DNA of 64,000 nt from Flavobacterium johnsoniae UW101 (GTDB lineage Bacteria; Bacteroidota; Bacteroidia; Flavobacteriales; Flavobacteriaceae): NCBI RefSeq assembly GCF_000016645.1, contig NC_009441.1, positions 5,704,001 to 5,768,000 of the forward strand, given 5' to 3'. Position numbers and translations under genes: made by a program. Below, in pieces: positions 48,844 to 58,628 of the stretch (its first letter is position 1; each line of letters begins with the position of its first letter). A model generated the notes under the pieces. The model was given only the letters and a program-made list of their open reading frames with translations. It ran no database searches and was not told the DNA's origin.

Positions 48844-50649
48844 ATGGCAGATACAATTCAAAAAAACGTGACTCGTGGTGGTCAGTTTTTAGTTAAAGAA
48901 ACAAAATGCGAAGATATCTTCACACCAGAAGATTTCTCAGAAGAGCAGTTAATGATGCGTGACTCAGTAAAGGAGTTCGTAGACAAAGAATTATGGGCGC
49001 ACAAAGATCGTTTTGAGAAAAAAGATTATGCGTATACAGAATCATCTATGCGTAAAGCTGGTGAACTAGGACTTCTGGGAGTTGCAGTTCCAGAAGAATA
49101 CGGCGGATTAGGAATGGGATTTGTTTCTACAATGTTAGTTTGTGACTACATTTCTGGAGCAACAGGTTCTTTCTCTACTGCTTTTGGTGCACATACAGGA
49201 ATTGGAACTATGCCAATTACACTTTACGGTACTGAAGAACAAAAGAAAAAATACGTTCCGAAATTGGCTTCTGGAGAATGGTTTGGAGCTTATTGCTTAA
49301 CTGAGCCAGGCGCAGGATCTGATGCTAACTCAGGAAAAACTAAAGCAGTTTTATCTGATGATGGAAAGTACTACTCTATTACAGGACAAAAAATGTGGAT
49401 TTCGAATGCAGGTTTCTGCAGCGTTTTCATCGTTTTTGCTCGTATTGGAGATGATAAAAATATTACAGGTTTCATCGTAGAAAACGATCCTTCAAACGGA
49501 ATTTCTATGAATGAAGAAGAACATAAATTAGGAATCCGTGCTTCATCTACTCGTCAGGTTTTCTTCAACGAAACAAAAGTTCCGGTTGAAAATATGTTAT
49601 CTGAAAGAGGAAACGGTTTCAAAATTGCAATGAATGCTTTAAATGTTGGTCGTATTAAATTAGCAGCAGCTTGTTTAGATGCTCAAAGAAGAGTTACTTC
49701 TGGAGCTGTAAAATATGCTAACGAAAGAATTCAGTTCAATACATCTATTTCATCTTTTGGAGCTATTCGTTCTAAATTAGCTGAAATGGCAACTAATGCT
49801 TATGCAGGAGAAAGTGCTTCTTACCGTGCTGCAAAAGATATCGAAGACAGAATCGCTGCTCGTGAGGCGGAAGGAACAAGTCACCAGGAAGCAGAATTGA
49901 AAGGTGTTGAAGAATACGCTATCGAGTGTTCTATCTTGAAAGTAGCGGTTTCTGAGGACGTTCAAAACTGTTCTGACGAAGGTATCCAGGTTTTTGGTGG
50001 AATGGGATTCTCTGAAGATACTCCAATGGAGAGTGCCTGGAGAGATGCTCGTATCGCTCGTATCTACGAAGGAACAAACGAAATCAACAGAATGCTTTCT
50101 GTAGGTATGCTGATCAAAAAAGCAATGAAAGGACACGTTGATTTACTTGGACCAGCAATGAAAGTTCAGGAAGAATTAATGGGAATTCCATCTTTTGATA
50201 CGCCTGATTTCTCTGAATTATTCTCTGAAGAAAAAGTAATCGTGGCTAACTTGAAAAAAGTTTTCTTAATGGTTGCCGGAAGCGCTGTTCAAAAATACGG
50301 TCCGGAATTAGATTCTCACCAACAATTATTGATGGCTGCAGCTGATATCTTAATCGAAATCTACATGGCTGAAAGTACTATTCTTAGAACTGAGAAATTA
50401 GCTAAAAAAGAAGGTGAAGATAAAGTACAAGAGCAAATCGCTATGGCAAAATTATACTTGTACAAAGCAGTAGATATCGTAAACTTAAGAGGAAAAGAAG
50501 GAATCGCTTCTTTCTCTGAAGGTGACGAACAGCGTATGATGTTAATGGGACTTAAACGTTTCACTAAATACACTAACCTGCCAAACGTAGTAGCATTAAG
50601 AGAAAAAATCGCAGAAAAATTAGTTGCAGAAAATTCATACTGCTTCTAA
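48844..50649 (+). CDS. Acyl-CoA dehydrogenase
   Basis: 601 residues: three-domain acyl-CoA dehydrogenase (about 30-440) with YCLTEPGAGSDANS and WISNAGF as substrate/FAD contacts and the C-terminal RIYEGTNEINRM with the catalytic Glu. An extra helical C-terminal domain of about 150 residues is found in the larger VLCAD-like bacterial forms. It oxidises acyl-CoA to enoyl-CoA, the first step of beta-oxidation, and completes the operon. A terminator follows. Confidence 0.95.
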   Translation: MADTIQKNVTRGGQFLVKETKCEDIFTPEDFSEEQLMMRDSVKEFVDKELWAHKDRFEKKDYAYTESSMRKAGELGLLGVAVPEEYGGLGMGFVSTMLVCDYISGATGSFSTAFGAHTGIGTMPITLYGTEEQKKKYVPKLASGEWFGAYCLTEPGAGSDANSGKTKAVLSDDGKYYSITGQKMWISNAGFCSVFIVFARIGDDKNITGFIVENDPSNGISMNEEEHKLGIRASSTRQVFFNETKVPVENMLSERGNGFKIAMNALNVGRIKLAAACLDAQRRVTSGAVKYANERIQFNTSISSFGAIRSKLAEMATNAYAGESASYRAAKDIEDRIAAREAEGTSHQEAELKGVEEYAIECSILKVAVSEDVQNCSDEGIQVFGGMGFSEDTPMESAWRDARIARIYEGTNEINRMLSVGMLIKKAMKGHVDLLGPAMKVQEELMGIPSFDTPDFSELFSEEKVIVANLKKVFLMVAGSAVQKYGPELDSHQQLLMAAADILIEIYMAESTILRTEKLAKKEGEDKVQEQIAMAKLYLYKAVDIVNLRGKEGIASFSEGDEQRMMLMGLKRFTKYTNLPNVVALREKIAEKLVAENSYCF

Positions 50650-50681
50650 TATCAAAATAGTTTTTAGCTTTTAATTTGTTT

Positions 50682-50722
50682 AAACCCGTACAAGTCCGAA
50701 ACTGTGCGGGTTTATTTTTTTT
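50682..50722 (+). terminator. Terminator of the fad operon
   Basis: An 11-bp stem with one G-U pair (50682-50692 with 50703-50713, core AAACCCG/CGGGTTT), then a run of eight T. Confidence 0.88.
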
Positions 50723-50876
50723 ATCAATTTTGAAAAGCCGTAAAAGCATTACACGCAATATTTTTGCAACGATTTGCAAAATATTCGTTAAAATTAACTT
50801 TTCGAAGCAGGCAGCATAGTAAATCTTAAATTCTAATGTTTTAAATTTAGCGTTCTAAAACTTCAAAAAACATAAA

Positions 50877-51971
50877 ATGAAACAAATTAACCTAATTGCA
50901 CTTTTATTTTGCTGCATCTTATCCACAACAACTTTTGCGCAGAAAAATAAAAAATTCGACATTATTGCTTATTACACAGGCGATTCTCAATTAATTGACC
51001 AATACGAAGTCAGTAAATTAAATCAAATTATTTTTAGTTTCTGTCATTTAAAAGATGGAAAACTAAGTGTAGACTCTGCTAAAGATTCTCTTACTATTAA
51101 ACACTTAGTATCTTTAAAAGCTAAAAATCCACAATTAAAAATTATTGTATCACTTGGCGGCTGGGGAGGCTGCGAACCTTGTTCAGATGCATTTTCAACC
51201 GCTGAGGGACGTTTGAAATTTGCTAAATCTGTAAAAGAAGTAAGTGATTATTTCAAAGTAGACGGTTTAGATTTAGACTGGGAATATCCTTCAATCGAAG
51301 GACTTCCGGGACATTTATACCAAGCTGCTGATAAGCCTAATTTTACTGAATTGGTAAAAATATTACGTTCTACTTTAGGTAAAAAATACGAATTGAGTTT
51401 TGCTGCAGGAGGTTTTCAAAAATGTTTAGACGAATCTATCGATTGGAAAGCTGTTGCTCCATTTGTAAACCGTATCAATATTATGAGTTATGATTTAGTA
51501 AACGGATATTCAAAAGTTACGGGTCATCATACACCATTATACAGCACAAATCCTAAAGAAGAATCTACAGACAGAGCTGTTGAATTTTTATTAAAACAAG
51601 GCGTTCCGGCTGAAAAATTAGTAATTGGAGGCGCATTTTATACCAGACAATGGAAAAATGTAGAAAATATCAATAACGGATTGTATCAGGCTGGAGAACA
51701 TTTTCAAGGTGTTGATTTTAAAAACTACGCGACAACCTATACAGAAGCTAACGGCTGGAAATATTTCTGGGATGATAAAGCAAAAGCTCCATATTGGTAC
51801 AATGCACAGACTAAAACTTTTGCTACATCTGATGATCTTAAATCTATCAAAGCAAAAACTGAATATGTAAAAGAGAAAAAACTGGGAGGAATCATGTTCT
51901 GGGAACTTACTCTGGACAGTTTCCGTAACGGAATGGTCGATGAAATTTATAAAGTTAAAACGGCTAAATAA
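50877..51971 (+). CDS. Secreted chitinase, glycoside hydrolase family 18
   Basis: 364 residues. A signal peptide (about 1-22, ending TTFAQ) precedes a single GH18 barrel: SLGGWGG, the catalytic DGLDLDWEYP (DxxDxDxE), MSYDLVNGY and the final GGIMFWELTLD. It hydrolyses chitin or related N-acetylglucosamine polymers in the periplasm or outside. There is no T9SS tail and no carbohydrate-binding module. It is monocistronic with a strong terminator. Confidence 0.93.
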   Translation: MKQINLIALLFCCILSTTTFAQKNKKFDIIAYYTGDSQLIDQYEVSKLNQIIFSFCHLKDGKLSVDSAKDSLTIKHLVSLKAKNPQLKIIVSLGGWGGCEPCSDAFSTAEGRLKFAKSVKEVSDYFKVDGLDLDWEYPSIEGLPGHLYQAADKPNFTELVKILRSTLGKKYELSFAAGGFQKCLDESIDWKAVAPFVNRINIMSYDLVNGYSKVTGHHTPLYSTNPKEESTDRAVEFLLKQGVPAEKLVIGGAFYTRQWKNVENINNGLYQAGEHFQGVDFKNYATTYTEANGWKYFWDDKAKAPYWYNAQTKTFATSDDLKSIKAKTEYVKEKKLGGIMFWELTLDSFRNGMVDEIYKVKTAK

Positions 51972-51990
51972 GTTTTTGAAAAGCAGATAA

Positions 51991-52026
51991 AAAAAGGCAG
52001 TTATTTAAAAATAACTGCCTTTTTTT
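51991..52026. terminator. Bidirectional terminator
   Basis: A long stem built on AAGGCAGTTATTT/AAATAACTGCCTT (51994-52006 with 52009-52021), flanked by A and T runs. It serves the chitinase and the leftward 161-aa gene. Confidence 0.9.
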
Positions 52027-52041
52027 ATATAACAAGAGATT

Positions 52042-52527
52042 TTATTGGATTTTAGATTTATCTAATTCACCAATAAACGGAATTGCTTCCAGAATTTCAG
52101 ATCGAATTATGGTTTGAAGATATACTTCTAACTGAATAAATTTAGCCGCATTTATACTTCCAATCGCTTTCTTTGCTTTTCCATATGTTTTACTATACAA
52201 CTTTTCATAATCTATGTGATTTTTTAAAGTTGCTTTTGCCAATTCATCTGCTTTTGCATCAGTAAGCGTTTCATAATTAGCTGCATAATCATTAATTAAT
52301 TGAAATTTAGTCTGCCCAAGAGCTTTACGCTGTACTTCATAATCGTCATAAACCTTTGTAAAAGCTGCCGATTGTGCATCAGACAAATTCATATATTGTT
52401 TTACGAGATCACTTTTTGATTTTCCGTAAAGACTTTGTAAAACATCTACATCTTCTTTAAATGAAGACTGTGCATAAGATGAAAACGCGGCAAGGGCCAT
52501 AATAAAAATAAGACTTAATTTTTTCAT
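52042..52527 (-). CDS. Secreted helical protein, unknown function
   Basis: 161 residues from the ATG at 52527; an upstream ATG at 52566 would bury the signal peptide. The signal peptide is MKKLSLIFIMALAAFSSYAQ. The mature part is wholly helical, with Tyr/Lys/Ala-rich segments (SDAQSAAFTKVYDDYEVQRKAL, YSKTYGKAKKAIG). This looks like a small periplasmic helical bundle; the family is not recognised. It is the last of three leftward genes for small exported proteins. Confidence 0.7.
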   Translation of the reverse strand: MKKLSLIFIMALAAFSSYAQSSFKEDVDVLQSLYGKSKSDLVKQYMNLSDAQSAAFTKVYDDYEVQRKALGQTKFQLINDYAANYETLTDAKADELAKATLKNHIDYEKLYSKTYGKAKKAIGSINAAKFIQLEVYLQTIIRSEILEAIPFIGELDKSKIQ

Positions 52528-52638
52528 AGTTTCAATTTTTAAATTTGTTTCTAAATAATTATGCATTCAAAATATATAGTTTTTAAAATCGTAATTCATT
52601 TCAAAAGAGTTTTATAAAGCATAAAAACTATGCAGATG

Positions 52639-53160
52639 TTATTTTTTATTTTCATCTGTTTTTGGGGCGCTTATTTCGCCATCATAAAAAATTGGCGCGC
52701 GATTATTACTATTTACCGAAAGTGAGGTGCCTCCATTATAAAAAATAGTAAACATCAAATCGTAAACATCATCTTTACCTTTAACAGAAGCCTTAATAGT
52801 TGTGTTTTTCTTCTTTTTCTCTACTTTAATATTTTCGGGTATCCCTTCAAATTTAATTCCGCCGTCGCTTCCGTATCCTACATTATAACCCCTTCCAAAA
52901 AACGGAAGATCTGCAGTAGTTTTTTCAGTATTAAAATTTAAAAAATACATATTATAGTCTAGATTAATGAGCCTTCCTCCTTGCGGGGTAAGCTTTTGAG
53001 CCTCAAAAACAAAATTTTTAGAATCAATAAGCGCTTCAATTTCTTTTTGCTTTTGCGCCTCACGTTCGGCTTTTAATTCTTTTTTCGTTTTTTCCTGAGC
53101 AAAGGCAGAAAAATTCAAAAAAACAGATAATACGAGTAAAATGAATACTTTATTTTTCAT
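52639..53160 (-). CDS. DUF4251-type exported protein
   Basis: 173 residues. A signal peptide (1-21, ending SAFAQ), then a Lys/Glu-rich helix, then a beta-domain with FVFEAQKLTPQGGRLINLDYNMYFL and LPFFGRGYNVGYGSDGG, which are the features of DUF4251. Such proteins are common and uncharacterised in Bacteroidota and are likely periplasmic. It lies 34 nt after the META-domain lipoprotein gene, with no terminator between, so they probably share a transcript. Confidence 0.75.
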   Translation of the reverse strand: MKNKVFILLVLSVFLNFSAFAQEKTKKELKAEREAQKQKEIEALIDSKNFVFEAQKLTPQGGRLINLDYNMYFLNFNTEKTTADLPFFGRGYNVGYGSDGGIKFEGIPENIKVEKKKKNTTIKASVKGKDDVYDLMFTIFYNGGTSLSVNSNNRAPIFYDGEISAPKTDENKK

Positions 53161-53194
53161 CTCAATTCAATTTTTATTACTTAAAAATAGAAGT

Positions 53195-53632
53195 TTACTT
53201 TTTGGTAAATCTCATCATGGCAATATCTCCCGAAATTAAATTCAGCATTTTACCATCATCTGTTATATCATAAGAAGTTATTTTTTGAAGCGTGCTCATA
53301 TACGTCTGCTCGCCCTGCTGTCCGTTTAGGCACATCATTTTTGTCATTGCCATTGGCTGTGTAAAATCTATTTTGTTTCCGTCTACAACCAATTTACCTG
53401 TATAGTTATTACAACTGCTATTGCCGGAAACCTGATTGTCTTTTGTATTAAAAGTAATAGTAGGCTTTTTATTGGGATACAAACCATCAAAAGTAATTCG
53501 CGGTCCGGTAATATAATTTAGTTCCCAGGTTCCATCAAGTTTTGAAACGGCATCTGTTTTTTTACATTTAAAGACATTGCAGGAAAGCAATATTGAACTA
53601 AGAAAAACGAGAGTAAAAATCTTTTTCATCAT
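53195..53632 (-). CDS. META-domain (HslJ-like) lipoprotein
   Basis: 145 residues. The lipobox ILLSC places the lipid-anchored Cys at 18. The META domain follows with LDGTWELNYITGP, PTITFNTKDNQVSGNSSCNNYTG, the MAMTKMMC element and the final ISGDIAMMRF. Family members such as HslJ respond to heat or novobiocin stress, but their biochemical role is not firmly known. It is upstream of the DUF4251 gene and divergent from the Cu/Zn SOD gene. Confidence 0.85.
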   Translation of the reverse strand: MMKKIFTLVFLSSILLSCNVFKCKKTDAVSKLDGTWELNYITGPRITFDGLYPNKKPTITFNTKDNQVSGNSSCNNYTGKLVVDGNKIDFTQPMAMTKMMCLNGQQGEQTYMSTLQKITSYDITDDGKMLNLISGDIAMMRFTKK

Positions 53633-53846
53633 AACATTAAGAATTAAATATGAATGAATTAGGAAAGTCAGTTTTCAGAACATATCTACAAAAACTATCA
53701 CGAATTTAAGCATATTTTTTGGCTTTTGTGCTCAATCAATCTTAAATTATAAAGTATAGTTTGACTTTTTTTTAACTTTTAGAGTTAAACTATTCCGTTA
53801 TTTTATGTTAAATTTACTTAATCTTTAATTTAAAATGCCCGTATTT

Positions 53847-54374
53847 ATGAAAAAACTAATCGTATCTTTCGCTATAATTACAGCTTTAATAGTTGGCTGT
53901 AAGACAAATACAAAATCAAACGATGCAAAAACCATAACGGTTGCCTTAGAGCCAAAAAGTAACAGTAAAGTAGCCGGAACTGCTGTTTTTACTGAAAAAA
54001 ACGGCAAGGTTACCTTTACTGCAAAAATGACTGGACTAGAGCCGGGAGTTCATGCAATACATATTCACGAAAAAGCTGATTGCAGCTCTGCTGATGGAAG
54101 TTCTGCAGGCGGACACTGGAATCCTACTTTCAAAAAACATGGAAAATGGGGTGTTGGAGAATACCACAAAGGTGATATTGGAAACTTTACTGCAGATGCA
54201 AATGGTAACGGATCTATCACATTTACTACAGACGAATGGTGCATAGGATGTGAAGATGAAACTAAAAATGTACTTAACAAAGGTTTAATTGTTCATCAGG
54301 GAACTGATGATTTTACTACTCAGCCAACCGGAAATGCCGGCGGACGTGTAGCCTGTGCAGGGATCATTAAATAA
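53847..54374 (+). CDS. sodC: Cu/Zn superoxide dismutase, lipoprotein
   Basis: 175 residues from the ATG at 53847; an ATG 12 nt upstream is also in frame. The lipobox ALIVGC gives Cys18. Metal ligands are visible in HAIHIHEKADCSS, GGHWNP, YHKGDIGN and the C-terminal GLIVHQGTDDF, with the disulfide Cys in the first of these and in VACAG. It dismutates superoxide outside the cytoplasm, probably at a membrane surface. It is monocistronic with a terminator. Confidence 0.93.
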   Translation: MKKLIVSFAIITALIVGCKTNTKSNDAKTITVALEPKSNSKVAGTAVFTEKNGKVTFTAKMTGLEPGVHAIHIHEKADCSSADGSSAGGHWNPTFKKHGKWGVGEYHKGDIGNFTADANGNGSITFTTDEWCIGCEDETKNVLNKGLIVHQGTDDFTTQPTGNAGGRVACAGIIK

Positions 54375-54386
54375 GCAAAAATTTAC

Positions 54387-54431
54387 AATAACCACTATTT
54401 TCACAAAAATCTAGTGGTTATTTTATTTTAA
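54387..54431 (+). terminator. Terminator of sodC
   Basis: An 11-bp perfect stem AATAACCACTA/TAGTGGTTATT (54387-54397, 54412-54422), followed by a T-rich tail. Confidence 0.85.
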
Positions 54432-54456
54432 TATATTCTGTAACAAGAAAAAGATA

Positions 54457-54464
54457 TAGCTTTG
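54457..54464 (+). promoter_or_regulatory. -7 box of the LETM1-related gene
   Basis: A perfect TAGCTTTG, 19 nt before the ATG at 54484. It sits in a small inverted repeat TAGCT-TTGC-AGCTA. No good -33 TTG is visible. Confidence 0.55.
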
Positions 54465-54483
54465 CAGCTATAAATTTAATGCA

Positions 54484-55686
54484 ATGATTAACCCATCAGC
54501 ACACGGCTGGATAGATAAATTTTTTAGTGAGCAGAAGTTTTCAGAGGCGATACCTTTTGAAACTACAGATTCTTTTTACTATAAAGTGAGAGAAACAGGG
54601 TTTATTTATGGTCATATCATTGCCATTGATTCTCAAATTCCAATTCCTATAAAAGGCTGGTTCAAAACCGAAATTTCTAAAGTTGCCTTATTAAATACAC
54701 TTTACCATGTTTTTTGTTTAGAGAAAAGAAGCTCTGAACCCAACAATTTTATTACCGAAGTTGTAAAGTTCTATAAACAAATGAACCCGGAAGGCTTTAA
54801 TTTGTTTAAAATTCTGCTTCCAAAAGACAGTCCTTCTCATTCATTAGAAAGTATAATTGATGAGAGAGTACAGACAAATGACAGTATTATAAGCAAAAAC
54901 TTTTCGCATTTAGTAACCAATGCACTTTTGTTTATTGATGTTCTGGCTTTCAGACAATATTTAGAACATGGTGAAATTCCAGAAAAATATTTAAAACGTA
55001 TTGAGGAAACCGTTCTGGGCATAGTAGGTTTGGCTTTAAAAACCAAAACTATAAAATCGCAGCACGACGATTTATTAATTAAACTTTTTGAAGCTTCTAT
55101 TCGTTATTCTAAATTTTCAAAAGTTACTGTCGAGACTTTAGAGACTTTACAATTGGATTATTTCAAAAATAAATTAGAACATTATTACCTGATTGATATG
55201 GCCGGAATGGCTTTATGGAGTGATGGTGTTGTTGAAAATGAAGAATCGTATTTCTTGTATTCCTTAGGTTCTACAATGGGTGTTGGCGATGATTTTGTAA
55301 CCAAAAGTATTGACACAACACATACTTTTATTACAACACATAAAAAGAAAATTCCATACTTTAATTATTCAAATCCGGTTAAGCATTTCTACGATCAAAT
55401 GACGCACAGCGTTGTAAAACTGATTATAAGAAACAAAAACAGATTGATTAAAGAAATTGTTCAAAGTAAGGAATTAATGGTTTTACTGGCCTACTCTACA
55501 ACAAGAGATTTAGATGCAAAGGAAAAGAAAAAGGTCAAGAAACAACTTTTAGACATCTGTAAAACAATTCCGTCGCTCACTATATTTTTACTTCCGGGAG
55601 GAAGTTTATTACTGCCGATTTTAATTAAGTTTATACCAACCATGTTACCATCTGCATTTAATGAAAATCTAGACGAAAACGAATAA
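54484..55686 (+). CDS. LETM1-related protein
   Basis: 400 residues, no signal peptide. The large N-terminal helical part is acidic, with a TerB-like middle (LIDMAGMALWSDGVVENEESYFLYSL). The C-terminus (about 325-390) has a Lys-rich helix followed by LDICKTIPSLTIFLLPGGSLLLPILIKFIPTMLPSAF. That is the LETM1 hydrophobic motif seen in Bacteroidota 'LETM1-related biofilm-associated' proteins. Membrane association through this segment is likely. Its role in ion balance or biofilm is only by family name. Confidence 0.82.
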   Translation: MINPSAHGWIDKFFSEQKFSEAIPFETTDSFYYKVRETGFIYGHIIAIDSQIPIPIKGWFKTEISKVALLNTLYHVFCLEKRSSEPNNFITEVVKFYKQMNPEGFNLFKILLPKDSPSHSLESIIDERVQTNDSIISKNFSHLVTNALLFIDVLAFRQYLEHGEIPEKYLKRIEETVLGIVGLALKTKTIKSQHDDLLIKLFEASIRYSKFSKVTVETLETLQLDYFKNKLEHYYLIDMAGMALWSDGVVENEESYFLYSLGSTMGVGDDFVTKSIDTTHTFITTHKKKIPYFNYSNPVKHFYDQMTHSVVKLIIRNKNRLIKEIVQSKELMVLLAYSTTRDLDAKEKKKVKKQLLDICKTIPSLTIFLLPGGSLLLPILIKFIPTMLPSAFNENLDENE

Positions 55687-55689
55687 AAA

Positions 55690-55718
55690 AAATCGCCCTT
55701 TTGAGGCGATTTTCTTTT
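55690..55718. terminator. Bidirectional terminator
   Basis: An 8-bp stem AAATCGCC/GGCGATTT (55690-55697, 55705-55712) with a 7-nt loop, A and T runs on its two sides, between convergent genes. Confidence 0.88.
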
Positions 55719-55722
55719 TATA

Positions 55723-56358
55723 TTAAAGATCAAGCTGATAAACCTGATCTAGTTCTTCATTTGAACTAATGGTAACATTTAAATCGGTTACAAAACCAGA
55801 ATTTAATCCGTAAACCCATCCGTGAAGCATTAAATCCTGACCGCTTTTCCAAGCTCCCTGCACAATCGAAGTTTTAGCTAAATTGTAAACCTGCTCTTTT
55901 GCATTGATTTCAACAAAAGCATTAAAACGCTCAGTTTCGTCAGTAATTGAATTTAAATATTTGTCATGCAGACGGTATTCATCTTTAATATGACGAAGCC
56001 AGTTGTCGATAATTCCAACAGACTGCTGTCCCATTGCTGCTTTTACACCACCGCATCCGTAATGTCCGCATACAATAACGTGTTTTACTTTTAAAACGTT
56101 TACAGCATAATCCAGTACACTTAACATATTCATGTCTGAGTGAACTACCATGTTAGCAATGTTTCTGTGAACAAAAACTTCACCTGGTTTTGCTCCAATA
56201 ATTTCATTTGCAGGAACACGGCTGTCAGAACATCCAATCCATAATAAAGGCGGTGATTGTCCTTTAGCTAAATCAGCAAAGTAATTCGGGTCTTTTGCTA
56301 AAGAATCTTCAACCCATTTTTTATTGTTCTCTAGTATTTGTTCATAAAACTTTCTCAT
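55723..56358 (-). CDS. Beta-carbonic anhydrase
   Basis: 211 residues from the ATG at 56358 (MRKFYEQILENNKKW); an in-frame GTG further up is not needed. The zinc ligands and catalytic dyad are in IGCSDSRVPA and CGHYGCGG, with the HRNIAN motif between them. It interconverts CO2 and bicarbonate in the cytoplasm. It lies directly downstream of the SulP transporter gene on the same strand, suggesting a joint role in bicarbonate uptake and use. Confidence 0.95.
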   Translation of the reverse strand: MRKFYEQILENNKKWVEDSLAKDPNYFADLAKGQSPPLLWIGCSDSRVPANEIIGAKPGEVFVHRNIANMVVHSDMNMLSVLDYAVNVLKVKHVIVCGHYGCGGVKAAMGQQSVGIIDNWLRHIKDEYRLHDKYLNSITDETERFNAFVEINAKEQVYNLAKTSIVQGAWKSGQDLMLHGWVYGLNSGFVTDLNVTISSNEELDQVYQLDL

Positions 56359-56484
56359 CCTTTTTTTTGTTTTTTTGGAATTATCAATGCTTAAGCATAT
56401 CAAAAACACCTTTAATTTCCGTAAAGTTATTTAAATTTTGATAGTTCTCAAACCTGATAAATATCTTTATTTATATAATTTGTT

Positions 56485-58134
56485 TTAAAAACCTTCTTTA
56501 ACTTCTTCTTTTCTTACAACTTCTCTTTTTACAATATCATAATAATGCTCTATTGTAACATGATTATTGTTTTCCGGAGTATTTTCTAATTCGTAAGCTT
56601 CTTTAAAACCAGTCAGTTTTACCCTAATGTTTTCGTCGACTGCACGGGTTTCTTTAAATTCACGAATTAAATCCAGAACATCGTGTGCAATATACTCTGT
56701 ATCGTGAGCATTGATAACCACTTTTGAATTTTCAGGAATTTCACTCAATGTTTGTTTTATCGCAGCTTTGTTTAAAAACGAAACTTCCTGTGCTAAATCG
56801 ATATGAATAATATCACCGTCTTCGTATTCTTCTTTCTTAAAGTTATACGCACGTTTTAAGTTTCCTCTTAAAACAAAGATGATACTAATCACAATTCCTA
56901 AAGCAACTCCTTTAAGCAAATCTGTCGCAACGACAAAGACCAAAGTTGCAATAAAAGGGATAAACTGGTATTTCCCCTTTTCCCAGAAATGCATAAAGGT
57001 TGCTGGTTTTGCTAATTTATATCCAACTAAAATTAAAACGGTTGCCAAAGTTGCCAATGGAATTTTATTTAAAATTACCGGGATAGATAAAACGCTTATT
57101 AATAAAAGTACACCATGAATGATGGTTGACATTTTTGATTTTGCACCTGCATTATTATTTGCAGAAGATCTAACAACTACAGATGTCATTGGCAGTCCTC
57201 CTAAAAGTGAACTTATAATATTACCAACACCTTGCGCCTTAAGCTCAATGTTTGTATTTGTGTAACGTTTTTGAACATCCATTCTGTCTGAAGCTTCAAT
57301 ACATAAAAGTGTTTCAATAGAAGCAACAATGGCAATTGTAACAGCTACAACCCAAACCTGCGGATTTGTAATAGCAGCAAAATTTGGCGTAACCAGAATA
57401 GACTTGAATTCATCAAAAGATTTTGGAACAGGCAAAGAAACCAAATGTTCTTTTGCAATTGCCAAGGAGCTTCCTGTAGATATAAAAAATTCGTTTAACA
57501 ACACTCCTAAAATTACAGCAACAAGCGCACCCGGAACTAATTTCAATCTCTTTAAAAACGGAACTTTATCCCAAGAAATTAAAACTGCAAGTGAAATTGC
57601 CGAAATTAAAACAGCACCTAAATGAATGTGATTTAAAACGTCAAAAAGAAATGAAAATGAGTTGCTTCCATCGTTTTGGATAAAAGCCTGATCACCTTCA
57701 AAATCAGCATCGTAACCAAAAGCGTGCGGTATTTGTTTTAGAATAATAATAATTCCAATACCCGCCAGCATTCCTTCGATTACGTTGGTTGGAAAATAAT
57801 TGGATATACTTCCGGCTTTTAAAAATCCTAATGCTAATTGAATTATTCCTGCAATAAATACAGACAATAAAAACACATCAAAAGCGCCAAAATCAGTAAT
57901 AGCTGTTAATATAATAGCTGTTAACCCAGCTGCAGGTCCAGAAACGCTGATGTGTGACTGGCTCAAATAACCTACCACAATACCACCAACAACACCTGCA
58001 ATAATTCCAGAAAATAACGGCGCTCCAGAAGCCATTGCAATACCTAAACACAATGGAAGAGCCACCAAGAAAACCACTAAACCTGAAGCAAAATCAGATT
58101 TAAGGTTGGCAAAAAGATTGATTTTTTTTGTCAT
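56485..58134 (-). CDS. SulP-family anion (bicarbonate-type) transporter
   Basis: 549 residues. About 12 membrane helices in the first 400 residues include the SulP motif GAPLFSGIIAGVVGGIVVGYLSQSHISVSGPAAG and the conserved IETLLCIEASDRMD. A cytoplasmic STAS-type domain (about 440-520, IIHIDLAQEVSFLNKAAIK) follows. SulP proteins carry sulfate, bicarbonate or chloride. The adjacent carbonic anhydrase gene argues for bicarbonate. Confidence 0.92.
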   Translation of the reverse strand: MTKKINLFANLKSDFASGLVVFLVALPLCLGIAMASGAPLFSGIIAGVVGGIVVGYLSQSHISVSGPAAGLTAIILTAITDFGAFDVFLLSVFIAGIIQLALGFLKAGSISNYFPTNVIEGMLAGIGIIIILKQIPHAFGYDADFEGDQAFIQNDGSNSFSFLFDVLNHIHLGAVLISAISLAVLISWDKVPFLKRLKLVPGALVAVILGVLLNEFFISTGSSLAIAKEHLVSLPVPKSFDEFKSILVTPNFAAITNPQVWVVAVTIAIVASIETLLCIEASDRMDVQKRYTNTNIELKAQGVGNIISSLLGGLPMTSVVVRSSANNNAGAKSKMSTIIHGVLLLISVLSIPVILNKIPLATLATVLILVGYKLAKPATFMHFWEKGKYQFIPFIATLVFVVATDLLKGVALGIVISIIFVLRGNLKRAYNFKKEEYEDGDIIHIDLAQEVSFLNKAAIKQTLSEIPENSKVVINAHDTEYIAHDVLDLIREFKETRAVDENIRVKLTGFKEAYELENTPENNNHVTIEHYYDIVKREVVRKEEVKEGF

Positions 58135-58213
58135 AATACAATACTAAAAATGAATACATTAAAGACCGGCCGTATTTATTTCAAATACAGCATCTTTCAA
58201 ATAATCGGAAGTA

Positions 58214-58495
58214 TTATACTAAATTGGGAGGTGGAGCAAATATGCTCGGAGAAATATTATCTAGTTTTACGATGTTTTCAGAAAGGATCGTTTTCTTTTC
58301 AATGTAAACCGGTATCAGCACTTCATGTTCTAAAATAACAGGATGCACTATATTTTTAAGTTCTTTATGAACTTCTTCTTCAGAAATACTAAAAGACACG
58401 CAGGTATTATTCCCTTTCTTTATCGCCTGAACAATTGTCGGAGTCGATAAAAAGGCAATAAATATGAATAATAATATGCGTGCAAGTATTTTCAT
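58214..58495 (-). CDS. Small exported or membrane-anchored protein
   Basis: 93 residues from the ATG at 58495. An N-terminal hydrophobic helix (MKILARILLFIFIAFLSTPTIVQA) acts as signal or anchor. The remaining 68 residues are polar, with one Cys, ending in SIFAPPPNLV. The family is not recognised. It lies between dps and the SulP gene on the same strand, and the long gap after dps holds a terminator, so it probably has its own promoter. Confidence 0.6.
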   Translation of the reverse strand: MKILARILLFIFIAFLSTPTIVQAIKKGNNTCVSFSISEEEVHKELKNIVHPVILEHEVLIPVYIEKKTILSENIVKLDNISPSIFAPPPNLV

Positions 58496-58571
58496 CGAAA
58501 CAAAAATAGCGTTAAACAAATAAAATCAAAGCCGGAAGGCAAAATTTTTATACAATTTTAACAAAAATAGA

Positions 58572-58605
58572 AAAGCAGAATGATCAAATTCAATCATCCT
58601 GCTTT
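58572..58605 (-). terminator. Terminator of dps
   Basis: A stem of about 12 bp (58572-58584 with 58593-58605, core AAAGCAG/CTGCTTT, one mismatch). On the minus strand it is followed by U-rich sequence. Confidence 0.8.
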
Positions 58606-58628
58606 TTAACACATTAACAAACAACTTA

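Noticed and set aside
50750..50790. Another copy of the RtcB-island dyad (ACGCAA-N5-TTGCAA)
   Set aside because: The right arm does not match TTGCGTA and no -7 box lies at the 10-nt position.
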